Positions 17,801 to 25,355 of a DNA stretch of 64,000 nucleotides are shown one piece after another. Under the pieces are notes generated by a model. The model was not told the origin of the DNA, did not search any database, and saw only the letters and a program-made list of their open reading frames with translations. Positions within the stretch are counted from its first letter, which is position 1, and every line of letters starts with the position of its first letter. The stretch covers positions 992,001 through 1,056,000 of the forward strand of contig NZ_NNRI01000022.1 in assembly GCF_002270415.1 (NCBI RefSeq), read 5' to 3'. The DNA is from Mesorhizobium sophorae (GTDB taxonomy: Bacteria > Pseudomonadota > Alphaproteobacteria > Rhizobiales > Rhizobiaceae). A program made the translations under genes and the position numbers.

Positions 17801-18090
17801 TTGAAGGTGATGGTCAGCGCCATTGCCCCGTCGCCCGACGAATAGGACGACATGTAGAGCATGCCCTCGACGCCGTTGATCTCCTGCTCGATCGGCGTTG
17901 CCACCGTCGCTGCGATCGTCTCGGCGTCGGCGCCCGGATACTGCGCGCGAACGACGATGGTCGGCGGCGCGATCTCGGGATATTGGGCGACCGGCAGCTG
18001 GGTATAAGCAATCCCGCCGAGGATCAGCAGGACGATCGAAACGACCGATGCGAAGATCGGACGGTCGACGAAGAAATGTGCGAACCTCAT
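14887..18090 (-). CDS. RND multidrug efflux permease (HAE1/AcrB type)
   Basis: A 1067-aa inner-membrane trimer subunit of a proton-driven tripartite efflux pump. It has the usual first TM helix (FVDRPIFASVVSIVLLILGG), large periplasmic loops after TM1 and TM7, and the TM4 proton-relay motif GIVVDDAIVVVEN with two adjacent Asp near residue 407. TM10-12 motifs such as IVLVVPLGVLAALL and GLAAKNAILIVEFA follow. The length is standard and it looks intact. Its start overlaps the adaptor stop as ATGA, so the two are translationally coupled. No outer-membrane channel gene or TetR regulator is adjacent. Confidence 0.93.
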   Translation of the reverse strand: MRFAHFFVDRPIFASVVSIVLLILGGIAYTQLPVAQYPEIAPPTIVVRAQYPGADAETIAATVATPIEQEINGVEGMLYMSSYSSGDGAMALTITFKLGTDLDQAQVLVQNRVSIAQPRLPEEVRRLGITTTKSSPDLMMVVHMLSPDNTYDQLYVSNYARSQVRDILLRLDGVGDLTIFGEREYSLRIWLDPEKLSALGMTSGDVVQALRDQNVQVSGGSIGAPPTNTGTAFQYTVTTQGRFNDARDFRYVIVKSADDGRLISLQDVARIELGAKDYVTNSYLNGKPAVALAIFQRPGTNALAAAAQIQDKMKELSRDFPKGLSYDIVYNPTEFVAESIQEVYKTILEAMVLVIIVIIVFLQSWRMAIVPIVAIPVSLIGTLAVLYAAGFSLNMLTLFGLVLAIGIVVDDAIVVVENVERNIARGLAPNPASHLTMDEVGTAVIAISLVLIAVFVPTAFIPGISGQFYLQFAITIAVSTAISAFNSLTLSPALAALLFKPHHAAAAPPRFFLARFARALADGFNRGFDRVAHWYSSIIRVLVGSWITIAAMLAVFAALICATVYMVQAVPRGFIPTLDQGYAIVVVQLPDGASLTRTDAVIKQASQIIQKTPGVDYAVAFAGFSGATFTNASNAGVIFARFKPFDERLKAGQSATKVIGNLFGSLQTIKEAFIIALPPPPIRGVGNAGGFKLLIQERNSADMRQVLALANDIAGQANKTPGLTGVFTTFSASSPQFFLAIDRDKARILNVPIPNIFETLSINLGTAYVNDFNAFGRVYQVRAQADQAFRLDRADILKLKVRSATGALVPLGTLIEIRDVTGPALVQRYNMYVSVPLQGNAAPGVSTGDALALMEGITAKTLPAGTSYEWTELAYQERNTGNAAVYIFGLSVLFVFLALAAQYESWVLPFAIVLVVPLGVLAALLGVSFRGLDNNILVQIGLIVLIGLAAKNAILIVEFARQAEERGLSAAEAAVEACRLRLRPILMTAFSFILGVVPLMIATGPGAEMRQSLGTAVFSGMLGVTLVGLFLTPVFYVTLRSLFSRRKPRAEAAPSGPAEAPSETAAK

Positions 18091-19301
18091 TGCTGCAACC
18101 CGGCGGTCTCGGCCTTGGGCGGCAACGTCACCATCTCGACCTTCACCTTGGTGCCGGGCCTGGCGTGCATCAGCCCGTTGACGATGATCGTCTCGTCGCC
18201 GGTCAGGCCCTGGCGGATCACCCGGTAGCCGTCGAGAAGCGGGCCGGTGCGCACGGGCTTCGCCGACACCATCCCGGCCTCATCCACCAGGAAAACGATG
18301 CGGCGATCCTGATCGGCGCCGATCGCCTCGTCGGGCACCAGCACGCCGCTATGCGGCAGCGACCCCGGCACGTTGATGCGCCCGAACATGCCTGGCTGGA
18401 GAATGCCGTCGGCGTTGGGAAACGTTGCACGCACCCGCATGGTGCCGGTCGCGTTGTCGATCCGGTTCTCGGCAAAATCGAGCTTGCCTTTGAATACCGC
18501 CTCCGCGCGGTCGGCGACGCGAACCACCACCTCGAGCCCGCCGTCGCCTTCCTGCATGCTGCCGCCGCGCTCCTTCGCGTCGCGGGCGTAGCTGAAATAC
18601 AGGCGCTCATCGACGTCGAAATAGAAGTCGATCGGATCGCGCGTAACGATGGTCGTCAGCAAGGTGGAATCCGGCTGCACGAGGTTGCCGACCGACACCA
18701 GCCGGCGGTCGATGCGGCCGGACAAGGGCGCCTTGATCTCGGTGAATTCCATGTTCAGGCTGGCCGTCCTCAGCGCAGCCGTCGCGCCCTGCATCTGCGC
18801 CTGCGCCGAAAGGTATTCCCGCCGGCGGTCGTCGACCGTCGAGGTTGAGATATTGCCGGTCTTGGCGAGTTCGTCGGCGCGATCCAGCTGCATCTTGGAG
18901 AATTCGAGCAGACTCTTGGCGACGTCCACTAGCGATTTGGCGGCATCATAGGCCGCCTGGTACGGACGCTGGTCGATGGTGAAGAGCAGGTCGCCCTTGT
19001 TGACCAGTGCGCCGTCCTGGAAGCTGACCTTGTCCAGATAGCCGCTGACGCGCGAGCGGATGGCGACTTGGTCGACGGCTTCGAATCGCCCGACGAACTC
19101 GTCGTCTTCGACGATTTCACGGACCACCGGCTTGGCCGCCGTCACCACGGGTAGCGGCTGGTCCTGCGCAAACGCAGTGCTGCTGAAAGCCATGCCGAGC
19201 AGGAATGCCGCCGACACGGCGGCGCGGGCAAGCCAGCCGGCCGATCGACGGGGTTGCCCGCCCGCGTCGCGATGCCATTGCGCATCCTCAGGGGTGTCCA
19301 T
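18087..19301 (-). CDS. RND efflux periplasmic adaptor (AcrA/MexA type)
   Basis: A 404-aa membrane-fusion protein that bridges the RND permease to an outer-membrane channel. A hydrophobic export segment (WLARAAVSAAFLLGMAFSSTAFA) is followed by the beta-barrel/lipoyl part (VAIRSRVSGYLDKVSFQDGALVNKGDLLFTID, seen in pieces). The alpha-helical hairpin, with the QLDRADELAKTGNIS region, and the lipoyl return FTEIKAPLSGRIDRRLVSVGN come next. No lipobox Cys is present, so it is anchored or periplasmic rather than lipidated. It is first gene of the two-gene operon; about 260 bp without a gene lie upstream. Confidence 0.92.
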   Translation of the reverse strand: MDTPEDAQWHRDAGGQPRRSAGWLARAAVSAAFLLGMAFSSTAFAQDQPLPVVTAAKPVVREIVEDDEFVGRFEAVDQVAIRSRVSGYLDKVSFQDGALVNKGDLLFTIDQRPYQAAYDAAKSLVDVAKSLLEFSKMQLDRADELAKTGNISTSTVDDRRREYLSAQAQMQGATAALRTASLNMEFTEIKAPLSGRIDRRLVSVGNLVQPDSTLLTTIVTRDPIDFYFDVDERLYFSYARDAKERGGSMQEGDGGLEVVVRVADRAEAVFKGKLDFAENRIDNATGTMRVRATFPNADGILQPGMFGRINVPGSLPHSGVLVPDEAIGADQDRRIVFLVDEAGMVSAKPVRTGPLLDGYRVIRQGLTGDETIIVNGLMHARPGTKVKVEMVTLPPKAETAGLQQ

Positions 19302-19567
19302 TTGCGTCCTCGCTCGCTGGACCCGGAGGTCGGTTGATCCGCTTCTACGCTCAGGCTTGTTCGTCGAGATCAGAGCACTGCAGTGTTGTGCAGGGCAACA
19401 TGATCATTTTCCATGTCGGCTGAAATGTCCACCCTGTGGCTGCCCCGCACCGGGCTAAAGCGAGTCGAAAGCGTGCGCAGAGGCGCTGCGCTTAGATCCT
19501 CGCGCTCCCGGTTGGTATTTCTGGGTTATTGGAATGGCTCAGATTTCCGCCGGCTATGCCCAGACCC

Positions 19568-20572
19568 CTACCGGTCGACCATCGCCAACCCGCGCTGGCC
19601 GTAGCGCGGGCCGGAGATTTTGCTCGGCGCCAGCGCTTCGTCGAGGGCGGCCATCTCGGCGGCATCGAGCTTGATTGCGACGGCGGCGATATTCTCCTCC
19701 AGGTATTTCCTCCGCTTGGTGCCGGGGATCGGCACGATGTCGATGCCAAAACCGGTGCCCTTGTGCAGCAGCCAGGCCAGCGCGACCTGGCCCGGCTTGA
19801 CGCCTTTGGCCGCCGCGATGTCGCGCACCTTGGCCGCTGCCTCGACATTGGCGTCGTAGTTCTCGCCCTGGTAGCGCGGGTCGTTGCGGCGGTAATCGCC
19901 CTCGGGATAGTTTTCCGCACGGCTAACCTCGCCGGTGAGGAAACCGCGGCCGAGCGGCGAGAACGGCACCAGGCCGATGCCGAGTTCGCCGAGCAGCGGG
20001 ATGATCTGCGGCTCCAGATTGCGCTCCCACAGCGAATACTCGCTCTGCACCGCCGACACCGGATAAACGGCATGCGCGCGGCGGATGTTGGCCGCACCCG
20101 CCTCGGACAGGCCGAAGAACCGCACCTTGCCTTGGGCGACCAATTCGCCGACCGCGCCGGCGACATCCTCGATCGGCACCGCCGGGTCGACGCGGTGCTG
20201 GTAGAGCAGGTCGATATGGTCAGTGGCAAGCCGGCCGAGCGAGCCTTCCACAGCCGCGCGGATATGCTCGGGCCGGCTGTCGGTTCCATCGAGCTGCTTG
20301 CCGTTTTCGATGCGGAAGCCGAATTTGGTGGCGATGGTCACCTGGTCGCGCTTGCCCTTCAGCGCCCGGCCGAGCAGGGCCTCGTTGGTATGAGGGCCAT
20401 AGACCTCGGCGGTGTCGAGGAAGGTGCAGCCGAGTTCGATGGCGCGGTGCAGGGTGGCAATGGATTCGCCCTCGTCGGCCGGACCGTAGGACTGGCTCAT
20501 GCCCATGCAGCCAAGGCCGATGGCCGAGACCTGCAGCCCTTGGCTGCCGAGCTTGTGGGTTTTCAGGGTCAT
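19568..20572 (-). CDS. aldo/keto reductase
   Basis: A 334-aa NADPH-dependent aldo/keto reductase with a TIM-barrel fold. The catalytic tetrad is readable as Asp53, Tyr58, Lys83 and His126 (FLDTAEVYGP, IATKFGF, LYQHRVDP). The C-terminal cofactor part has VPIPGTKRRKYLEENIAA. The length and sequence resemble the AKR13/YakC group that reduces aldehydes. It is cytoplasmic and monocistronic by position. Confidence 0.9.
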   Translation of the reverse strand: MTLKTHKLGSQGLQVSAIGLGCMGMSQSYGPADEGESIATLHRAIELGCTFLDTAEVYGPHTNEALLGRALKGKRDQVTIATKFGFRIENGKQLDGTDSRPEHIRAAVEGSLGRLATDHIDLLYQHRVDPAVPIEDVAGAVGELVAQGKVRFFGLSEAGAANIRRAHAVYPVSAVQSEYSLWERNLEPQIIPLLGELGIGLVPFSPLGRGFLTGEVSRAENYPEGDYRRNDPRYQGENYDANVEAAAKVRDIAAAKGVKPGQVALAWLLHKGTGFGIDIVPIPGTKRRKYLEENIAAVAIKLDAAEMAALDEALAPSKISGPRYGQRGLAMVDR

Positions 20573-20653
20573 GGCTGGCGTTCTCCGGTGGGGGGATCAC
20601 CAGACTATAGCGGCCGCTCGCTCATTTCCCACAGCCTTTCGGCTGCGCTGTCT

Positions 20654-20869
20654 TCACATGTTCGAGGCCACGTCGCGGGAAGACAGTGGCTTGGGCTTGT
20701 GGGCCGGACGCTGCCCTGTCTTGTGTTCAACTTTGCGGGGCGCGGCTTTGACCGTGTTCAAGGTCTTGGGGGTCGCGGTCTTAAGGTTGGCGGTTTGCGG
20801 CGCTTGCGCCTTGCGGCGCCTGAGCCAGCTCAAAGACAGTTCGGCAAGGAGACTGCGCAGACCTTTCAC
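20654..20869 (-). CDS. small basic hypothetical protein
   Basis: A 71-aa protein with start GTG 20869, placed by a strong GGAGGAGG ribosome site just upstream (the upstream part of the frame is not needed). An N-terminal amphipathic helix (KGLRSLLAELSLSWLRRRK) precedes a long Lys/Pro/Thr-rich, probably disordered tail. Not a family I recognise. Confidence 0.5.
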   Translation of the reverse strand: MKGLRSLLAELSLSWLRRRKAQAPQTANLKTATPKTLNTVKAAPRKVEHKTGQRPAHKPKPLSSRDVASNM

Positions 20870-21017
20870 AACGTCCTCCTCCTGTTGGGCGACGGGATAA
20901 TTTCCGATGGCGCGACTTGTTCCACCCACGGATGTTCCCGGGTTGGGCTTGGGTCGAGCGGCGCATGAGACCTAAGTCCGATCACAAACCGCAATGGTCT
21001 TGCCGGTGGCGCCGCTG

Positions 21018-21042
21018 GGAACAGTCGGCTCTCACGGTCGTT
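21018..21042 (+). promoter_or_regulatory. EcfG/RpoE2-type promoter
   Basis: GGAAC at 21018-21022, 16 nt, then CGTT at 21039-21042: an exact general-stress sigma-factor match. The predicted transcript starts about 20 nt before the ATG of the 30-aa membrane peptide at 21071. Confidence 0.65.
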
Positions 21043-21070
21043 GTCCGCTGCAGATTTGCTGGAGGAAGCT

Positions 21071-21163
21071 ATGGATAGGAGTGTTGGCCAGGCACGCTGG
21101 TTGCTCGCACCGATCTTCGCGGTTGCCATCACTTTTATGGTGATTGGAATTACCTTCGGCTGA
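21071..21163 (+). CDS. 30-aa single-pass membrane peptide
   Basis: A very short gene with a textbook GGAGGAAGCT ribosome site directly before the ATG. The product has a basic N terminus (MDRSVGQARW) followed by one hydrophobic helix (LLAPIFAVAITFMVIGITFG). It is preceded by an exact EcfG promoter and followed by a 17-bp perfect hairpin, so it forms a complete stand-alone transcription unit. It is likely a stress-induced inner-membrane microprotein of unknown role. Confidence 0.7.
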   Translation: MDRSVGQARWLLAPIFAVAITFMVIGITFG

Positions 21164-21229
21164 CCGACCTCCAAGGATCGACCTCGAACTTTTCCGATCG
21201 GCGCAGCCACGTCCCTTCCTGCGCTGATA

Positions 21230-21265
21230 GGGTTTGCTCGCCGCACCTGTGCGGCGAGCAAACCC
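21230..21265. terminator. 17-bp perfect hairpin, probable terminator
   Basis: GGGTTTGCTCGCCGCAC and its exact complement are separated by 2 nt, lying between two convergent genes. It lacks a T-run, so it may act as a bidirectional structural terminator. Confidence 0.55.
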
Positions 21266-21286
21266 TCAAGTCTCAGCCCTTATGTG

Positions 21287-21526
21287 TCAGTGAGAGTAGT
21301 AGGCCAGGGTAAGATAGACTGCCGGTGCGGAGATCAGGCAAATCGCCATTCCGATGACCAACGCCATCGCAAGGCGCTCTGTGCGCCTGACAATATCAGC
21401 AAGCTCGTGGTCGTCGGGAGAGGGGATGAGATCAAGCACGGAAAGCACCTCGGGGACACGAGCATGGTTGTCATTTGCGGGTCGGGTGTCGTCGTCATGT
21501 GTGCTCGGTCTCTGGATACAGGTCAC
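21287..21526 (-). CDS. small membrane-anchored hypothetical protein
   Basis: About 79 aa. A polar N-terminal half (DDDTRPANDNHARVPEVL) is followed by PSPDDHELADIVRRTERLAM and a C-terminal transmembrane helix (ALVIGMAICLISAPAVYLTL). The start is uncertain: GTG 21526 has GAGG 6 nt upstream, while ATG 21553 is also in frame. Unrecognised. Confidence 0.5.
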   Translation of the reverse strand: MTCIQRPSTHDDDTRPANDNHARVPEVLSVLDLIPSPDDHELADIVRRTERLAMALVIGMAICLISAPAVYLTLAYYSH

Positions 21527-21740
21527 TGTTCGCCTCGCTGTGGGAAACGCCACGCCGCCGCTGCGGGGACGTTAGAGGTGTTACCCCGCTGTGTGGGGGA
21601 ATGGTGGACTCTCGGTTGATGCCGAGGAAAAGGGCTCGTGCTCGGCGCCCCGATTCTCGCGCGGTTCTAACGTATCGGCCAGGCATAGGTTGCCCGCTAA
21701 GACTTCAGTCGTACCACCCCCGGACCTTAGCCTGAGCGGC

Positions 21741-21765
21741 GGAACGCAATGCTGTGGGGCTCGTT
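21741..21765 (+). promoter_or_regulatory. EcfG/RpoE2-type promoter
   Basis: GGAAC at 21741-21745, 16 nt, CGTT at 21762-21765: a second exact stress-promoter match within 750 bp, about 60 nt before the DUF1236 gene start. Confidence 0.65.
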
Positions 21766-21828
21766 GCTGACTCGTGATTGGCAGTCAAACCTGGCTGCCA
21801 AATTGGCGCAAGAAGGAAAGATTTTGTC

Positions 21829-22137
21829 ATGAAGAAATATCTTGTCAGTGTAGTCGCAGGCCTCGCGCTGGTCGCTGGAATTGGTGCTGCCTTCGCGGAA
21901 AACGTCGTAATTCTCAAGCCGGAACAGCAGACGGTGGTTCGCGAATACATCCACAAGCAGAAGCTCGCATCCATCAGCCTGCTGGGTGTCGAACTCAATG
22001 TCGGCACGGCGCTTCCGGACACGGTGGAGCTTCACGCCATCGACGTGCCCGACGTCAAATACAAGTACACGGTCGTCGGCGACCACGCCGTTCTCGTGGA
22101 TCCGGATACCCGCAAGGTCGTGCAGATCATCGAGTAG
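21829..22137 (+). CDS. DUF1236 exported protein
   Basis: A 102-aa periplasmic protein: signal peptide MKKYLVSVVAGLALVAGIGAAFA, then a single DUF1236 module (LKPEQQTVVREYIHKQ, VGTALPDTVELHAID, YKYTVVGDHAVLVDPDTRKVVQIIE). The family is common in rhizobia and its role is unknown. ATG 21829 follows AAGGAAAG; an upstream in-frame ATG would bury the signal. An exact EcfG promoter lies upstream and a stem-loop downstream. Confidence 0.8.
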   Translation: MKKYLVSVVAGLALVAGIGAAFAENVVILKPEQQTVVREYIHKQKLASISLLGVELNVGTALPDTVELHAIDVPDVKYKYTVVGDHAVLVDPDTRKVVQIIE

Positions 22138-22153
22138 GCCTGCCGCAGCAGGC

Positions 22154-22189
22154 GAGCCCGCTTCGCGATCTATTTCGGGAAGCGGGCTC
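22154..22189 (+). terminator. stem-loop after the DUF1236 gene
   Basis: GAGCCCGCTTC and GAAGCGGGCTC form a perfect 11-bp stem 17 nt after the stop codon, without a T-tract. Confidence 0.5.
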
Positions 22190-22227
22190 CGTGAATTTCT
22201 CCGTTGCGGTCATATGAGGAATCACTA

Positions 22228-22338
22228 ATGTTCACAGACAAAGAGACCCGGTTTTTGGAGGCGGGCATGCTCCTGGCAGTGCCTGTCTGCGTGGCGGTCA
22301 CCGCGCTGATCGCTGTCTTCGCCTTGGCCAGGCTATGA
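22228..22338 (+). CDS. 36-aa single-pass membrane peptide
   Basis: ATG 22228 follows GAGGAATCACTA. The product has an acidic/basic N terminus (MFTDKETRFLEAG) and one long hydrophobic helix (MLLAVPVCVAVTALIAVFAL) ending ARL. It resembles the 30-aa peptide upstream in layout, and the low-affinity iron permease-like gene follows about 65 nt later on the same strand. Function unknown. Confidence 0.55.
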   Translation: MFTDKETRFLEAGMLLAVPVCVAVTALIAVFALARL

Positions 22339-22404
22339 TGGACAATATGGCAGGCAGCCGCTGCGATCTCGAGGCTTGGCAAGTCGGGAACGGGGACGGT
22401 TAGC

Positions 22405-22746
22405 ATGAACCGCTTCCTGTTCGTCGCGGCCGACTTTCTTTCCCGGCCCCCGGGTTTCTATGTGATGCTCGTGGCCATGGTAGTTTGCACTGCGCTCGTG
22501 CCTTTCGGCCTGACAAATGCGGTTACCTATGCGCTGTCGGTTGCGGCCATCGTGATCACCGGTGTTGTCCTCATACAGGGCTATCGCGACACCGCCGCCA
22601 TCCACGCCAAACTCAATGAGATCATCATTGCCCTTGACGAAACCCGAAACGACGTTGTCGGGTTGGAGCATGCCGAGCCGGAAGAGATCCGGGCAAAGCT
22701 TGTGAAGCTCGAAGAAGAAGCGGCCCGAACAATTGGGCCGGCATAA
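22405..22746 (+). CDS. low-affinity iron permease family protein
   Basis: A 113-aa membrane protein of the low-affinity iron permease family (PF04120-like). It has two transmembrane helices (FYVMLVAMVVCTALVPFG and YALSVAAIVITGVVLIQGY) and then a cytoplasmic helix with the family's AIHAKLNEIIIALDETRND segment. The family name does not prove iron transport in bacteria. Same direction as the neighbouring small membrane peptide and PilZ genes. Confidence 0.75.
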   Translation: MNRFLFVAADFLSRPPGFYVMLVAMVVCTALVPFGLTNAVTYALSVAAIVITGVVLIQGYRDTAAIHAKLNEIIIALDETRNDVVGLEHAEPEEIRAKLVKLEEEAARTIGPA

Positions 22747-22811
22747 TCCCCATTGCGTGACAAGGAAGATCAGCGGCACGCCGCCTTGCAGGGTTCCAGG
22801 AGGAATGAACG

Positions 22812-23069
22812 ATGAGCCCAATCGATCCGCCAGTAGAACGACGCTCTGATGCACGGGGGATTGTTCTGAAGGAGGCGACCATCATCACGGACGATGCCAA
22901 GATCAGTTGCTCGGTCAGGAACCAGCACGTTCACGGTGCGGAGTTGCGGGTGGACCCAGGCGTAACAATTCCCGACCGCTTCGTCCTTCACGTGCCCGCG
23001 GATGACGCCAGCTATCGTGCCGTGGTTCGGTGGAGACGGAACGAACGGCTTGGCGTGCAGATTTATTGA
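22812..23069 (+). CDS. PilZ-domain protein
   Basis: An 85-aa protein that is essentially one PilZ domain: the N-terminal ERRSDARG resembles the RxxxR c-di-GMP contact, and the C-terminal YRAVVRWRRNERLGVQI strand matches the family end. The usual D/NxSxxG motif is degenerate (SVRNQHVHGAELRV), so c-di-GMP binding is uncertain. It is preceded by AGGAGGAAT. Confidence 0.7.
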   Translation: MSPIDPPVERRSDARGIVLKEATIITDDAKISCSVRNQHVHGAELRVDPGVTIPDRFVLHVPADDASYRAVVRWRRNERLGVQIY

Positions 23070-23114
23070 ACCAGGATCCCTGACCCTGCGGCCAGTGGGT
23101 GGCCAGGTCGGGAC

Positions 23115-23172
23115 TGCGCTACCCCTGACGAGAATGTGCTACCCCTGACGAGAATGCGCTATCCCTGATATC
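23115..23172. repeat. ~20-bp tandem repeat, about 2.9 copies
   Basis: TGCGCTACCCCTGACGAGAA is repeated as TGTGCTACCCCTGACGAGAA and then a degenerate third copy. The repeat overlaps the 3' end of the minus-strand gene and supplies its stop codon. Confidence 0.8.
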
Positions 23173-23366
23173 CGAGCGGCAACCGCATCCAATCCGTTGT
23201 CATAGATGCGCGTCAGCACGCCTTCCGCGGCGTTGGCTCGCCGGGATGTGCAACCAATCAGGTCCCGCCCTCCCAAGCTCGCCGGGGCATTGGCAATACG
23301 ATCCCAAACCGCCCAGGTTCCGTCCGTCTCGATGTGGCAATAGAATCGGTGTTGGTGATTTTCCAT
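23139..23366 (-). CDS. hypothetical protein
   Basis: A 75-aa protein with a compact N-terminal sheet-like part (HQHRFYCHIETDGTWAVWDRIANAP) and LIGCTSRRANAAEGVLTRI. It looks like a small cytoplasmic rhizobial protein of unknown role. Its last ~10 residues are encoded by the 20-bp tandem repeat, suggesting the original C terminus was altered. Confidence 0.5.
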   Translation of the reverse strand: MENHQHRFYCHIETDGTWAVWDRIANAPASLGGRDLIGCTSRRANAAEGVLTRIYDNGLDAVAARISGIAHSRQG

Positions 23367-23547
23367 AATGGGAAACGTTCAACACCCGCTTTGGGGGCCA
23401 TGCTGATGGCAAACTGGTTAATGTCGCAGCCGTTTCGACTGAAAGCCGCCTCAGGTGCACAGAGCCGCAAGGCATGGAGCAGGCCGGCAGCGTCCTGCGT
23501 CTGGTCGAATGGCGCAGCGCTTACAGGCAGCCCGCCGTTTTGGCTGC

Positions 23548-23844
23548 CTATTGGATCGAGGCCAGATGAGGCAGGTCAATCGGGGAAATGCGCTCGCCAT
23601 CTTCATCGGCAAGGCCATCCACGAGCAAACCGGCAAGGCCGTCGAATTCGATCGCCGCGCCAATGAGTTGTGCCGCCTGCAGGACTAGGTGTTCAATGTC
23701 CTCGAGGGCGACATTCTCGGCCAGATTCCTGACCCTGACCTGCTCCGCAACCATCGAGATGTTGACGATGCCCGCCTTTCTGAATGCCGTCAGGACCGCT
23801 GAATTGACGTCATCGCGCAAGCGCGCCGAGTAATCATACCGCAT
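23548..23844 (-). CDS. hypothetical protein
   Basis: A 98-aa protein. It begins MRYDYSARLRDDVNSAV, has an alpha/beta pattern (IVNISMVAEQVRVRNLAENVALEDIEHLVLQAAQ, in pieces) and a C-terminal acidic DGLADEDGERISP. The ATG follows GGGAGGTTT. I do not recognise the family, but codon use and the ribosome site support a real gene. Confidence 0.6.
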   Translation of the reverse strand: MRYDYSARLRDDVNSAVLTAFRKAGIVNISMVAEQVRVRNLAENVALEDIEHLVLQAAQLIGAAIEFDGLAGLLVDGLADEDGERISPIDLPHLASIQ

Positions 23845-24112
23845 CGAAACCTCCCAGAGGGATCGTTTTCCGTTCAGGTTCCACTATGCGCCGGGCATGA
23901 ACTCATGGCAAGTAAAATCTAAAAAAATTCAATTAAATCAGGTAGTTAGCATAGTTACACAAATGCGCAGCCGGCGTTTGATGCTCATCATGCGTGGGAT
24001 ACACCGTTCACCCATCGCAGGGTCTTGACGCAAAATGCGGCCTATCCTAATTATAAGCCGAGTGAGACAGATACTAACTCAACACATTCTTGGTCTTGAG
24101 CGAGGAAGCGCC

Positions 24113-24352
24113 ATGGCTGAATTGGAACGCCCCGAACGACTGCAGATCATGCTGACCGCCGATGAACTGGCCGCGCTGGAAAACTGGCGATATGACAAGC
24201 GCATGCCGAGCCGCTCGGCTGCGGTCAGGGAACTGCTGCGGCGCGGTCTGGCCTCGGACGGGTTCCTGACGGCGGAGCAAGGGGTGAAGTCGCAGGATTT
24301 TGGAATCCTGCCCACCGACGGCAATGGGATTGCCGAGGGCGACAAGGAGTAG
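24113..24352 (+). CDS. ribbon-helix-helix-like small protein
   Basis: A 79-aa protein whose first 50 residues match the CopG/ribbon-helix-helix pattern: a beta strand (ERLQIMLTADELAAL) and then helices with RMPSRSAAVRELLRRGL. The C-terminal half is polar and probably flexible. It is probably a DNA-binding regulator; no partner toxin is adjacent. The start follows GAGGAAGC. Confidence 0.7.
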   Translation: MAELERPERLQIMLTADELAALENWRYDKRMPSRSAAVRELLRRGLASDGFLTAEQGVKSQDFGILPTDGNGIAEGDKE

Positions 24353-24447
24353 GTCGCAACTGAGCTGGTCAGTTGGTCGCAGACGGCAGCGGGCGCCGGC
24401 TGACAGGCCGGGACCCGACTGCTCTCGACCCTACAGGATGTTGGTCG

Positions 24448-24636
24448 TCACTTCGACGACGATCCCGCACCTTCCAAAGAGCCATTCGTGACATGCACGA
24501 CACGCGATAGCCGCAGGTCCTGCGCATTTCCGTTGATCGACAGCGAAACGCTTTCGCCGATCCGGGGAACCGCCTGGAAGACGGCATCGGTGGCTTCCGG
24601 CCGGTTGTCGATCGAGATGCGGCAGTTGACGGTCAT
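24448..24636 (-). CDS. hypothetical small protein
   Basis: A 62-aa beta-rich protein (VNCRISIDNRPEATDAVF, RIGESVSLSING, LRLSRVVHVTNG). A CAGGAGATATCCC ribosome site precedes the ATG. It is a type of small rhizobial protein with no known role. Confidence 0.6.
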   Translation of the reverse strand: MTVNCRISIDNRPEATDAVFQAVPRIGESVSLSINGNAQDLRLSRVVHVTNGSLEGAGSSSK

Positions 24637-24915
24637 GGGATATCTCCTGGGTCTGACGGCCCCCCGGTCGTCAACGCAGGTTCGACAAAATGGTTTTAGG
24701 ATGGCCGGAGGTGAAACTTATTGGAGCCTGGGTTCGTATAGGGCTCCAGTTGCTCCATTTCTCGTTCTACGCGGAGCAACTGGCTCGCTGGGGAGGGCGT
24801 TGGGGCTGCCCCGGCGAGTTGCTTTATTATCGATGATGCAGCTCGCCCGGCTTTGCCTTTGCGGGATTTTCTTCAGGGTGGCCAAGCGGCCCCACGCGCT
24901 TCCGGCACCGCATTT

Positions 24916-25212
24916 TCATTTCGTCTCGCGTGGCACGAGATAGCTGGTCACCGTGCCTTGCCCGATTCCTCGCTTGACCACGACCGTCGTGTATTGCGCA
25001 GGCAGGGATGCGGTGACGTTCGGGTCGATCGACTTGCACCTTCCGACGATTTCGCCGTTGGGAGAGCTTGCCAGCCTCCGCGCCAGCGAAGCCCGGCACT
25101 GGTCAAGCGATGTGTACATCGTCGACGCCGTATCGATGGGTTTGCACACAGAAGCTTCTCCCCCCGGGCTGCACGAAAGCAAAAGCATCACTGCCGCGGT
25201 TGCCGAATCCAT
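24916..25212 (-). CDS. exported or lipid-anchored hypothetical protein
   Basis: About 98 aa. The N terminus MDSATAAVMLLLSC looks like a short export or lipoprotein signal; the mature part has three more cysteines (ASVCKP, LDQCRA, VGRCKS) and ends in VPRETK. ATG 25212 is preferred, with GGAG about 9 nt upstream; a TTG at 25242 extends the frame. Unrecognised. Confidence 0.6.
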   Translation of the reverse strand: MDSATAAVMLLLSCSPGGEASVCKPIDTASTMYTSLDQCRASLARRLASSPNGEIVGRCKSIDPNVTASLPAQYTTVVVKRGIGQGTVTSYLVPRETK

Positions 25213-25355
25213 TCGTCGAGCTCCATGTTGGATGAGCTTCAACGCGGAAGTGCGACCTTGGTTTCGCGGTCGCTAAAAAACCAATCCGCATTGCCCAACC
25301 TTGAGAGCAGAGAAGTGCCAGGGATGCGCGAGGCACTTCGGCGGCGAGCTGCCGC

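Noticed and set aside
15883..18228. 781-aa open frame opposite the RND permease
   Set aside because: It is the antisense shadow of a conserved high-GC gene, with Arg/Asp/His-rich low-complexity sequence and no ribosome site.
19529..20968. 479-aa frame opposite the aldo/keto reductase
   Set aside because: Antisense of a clear enzyme gene.
23334..23666. 110-aa plus-strand frame
   Set aside because: No ribosome site, odd composition, and overlaps a better-supported minus-strand gene.
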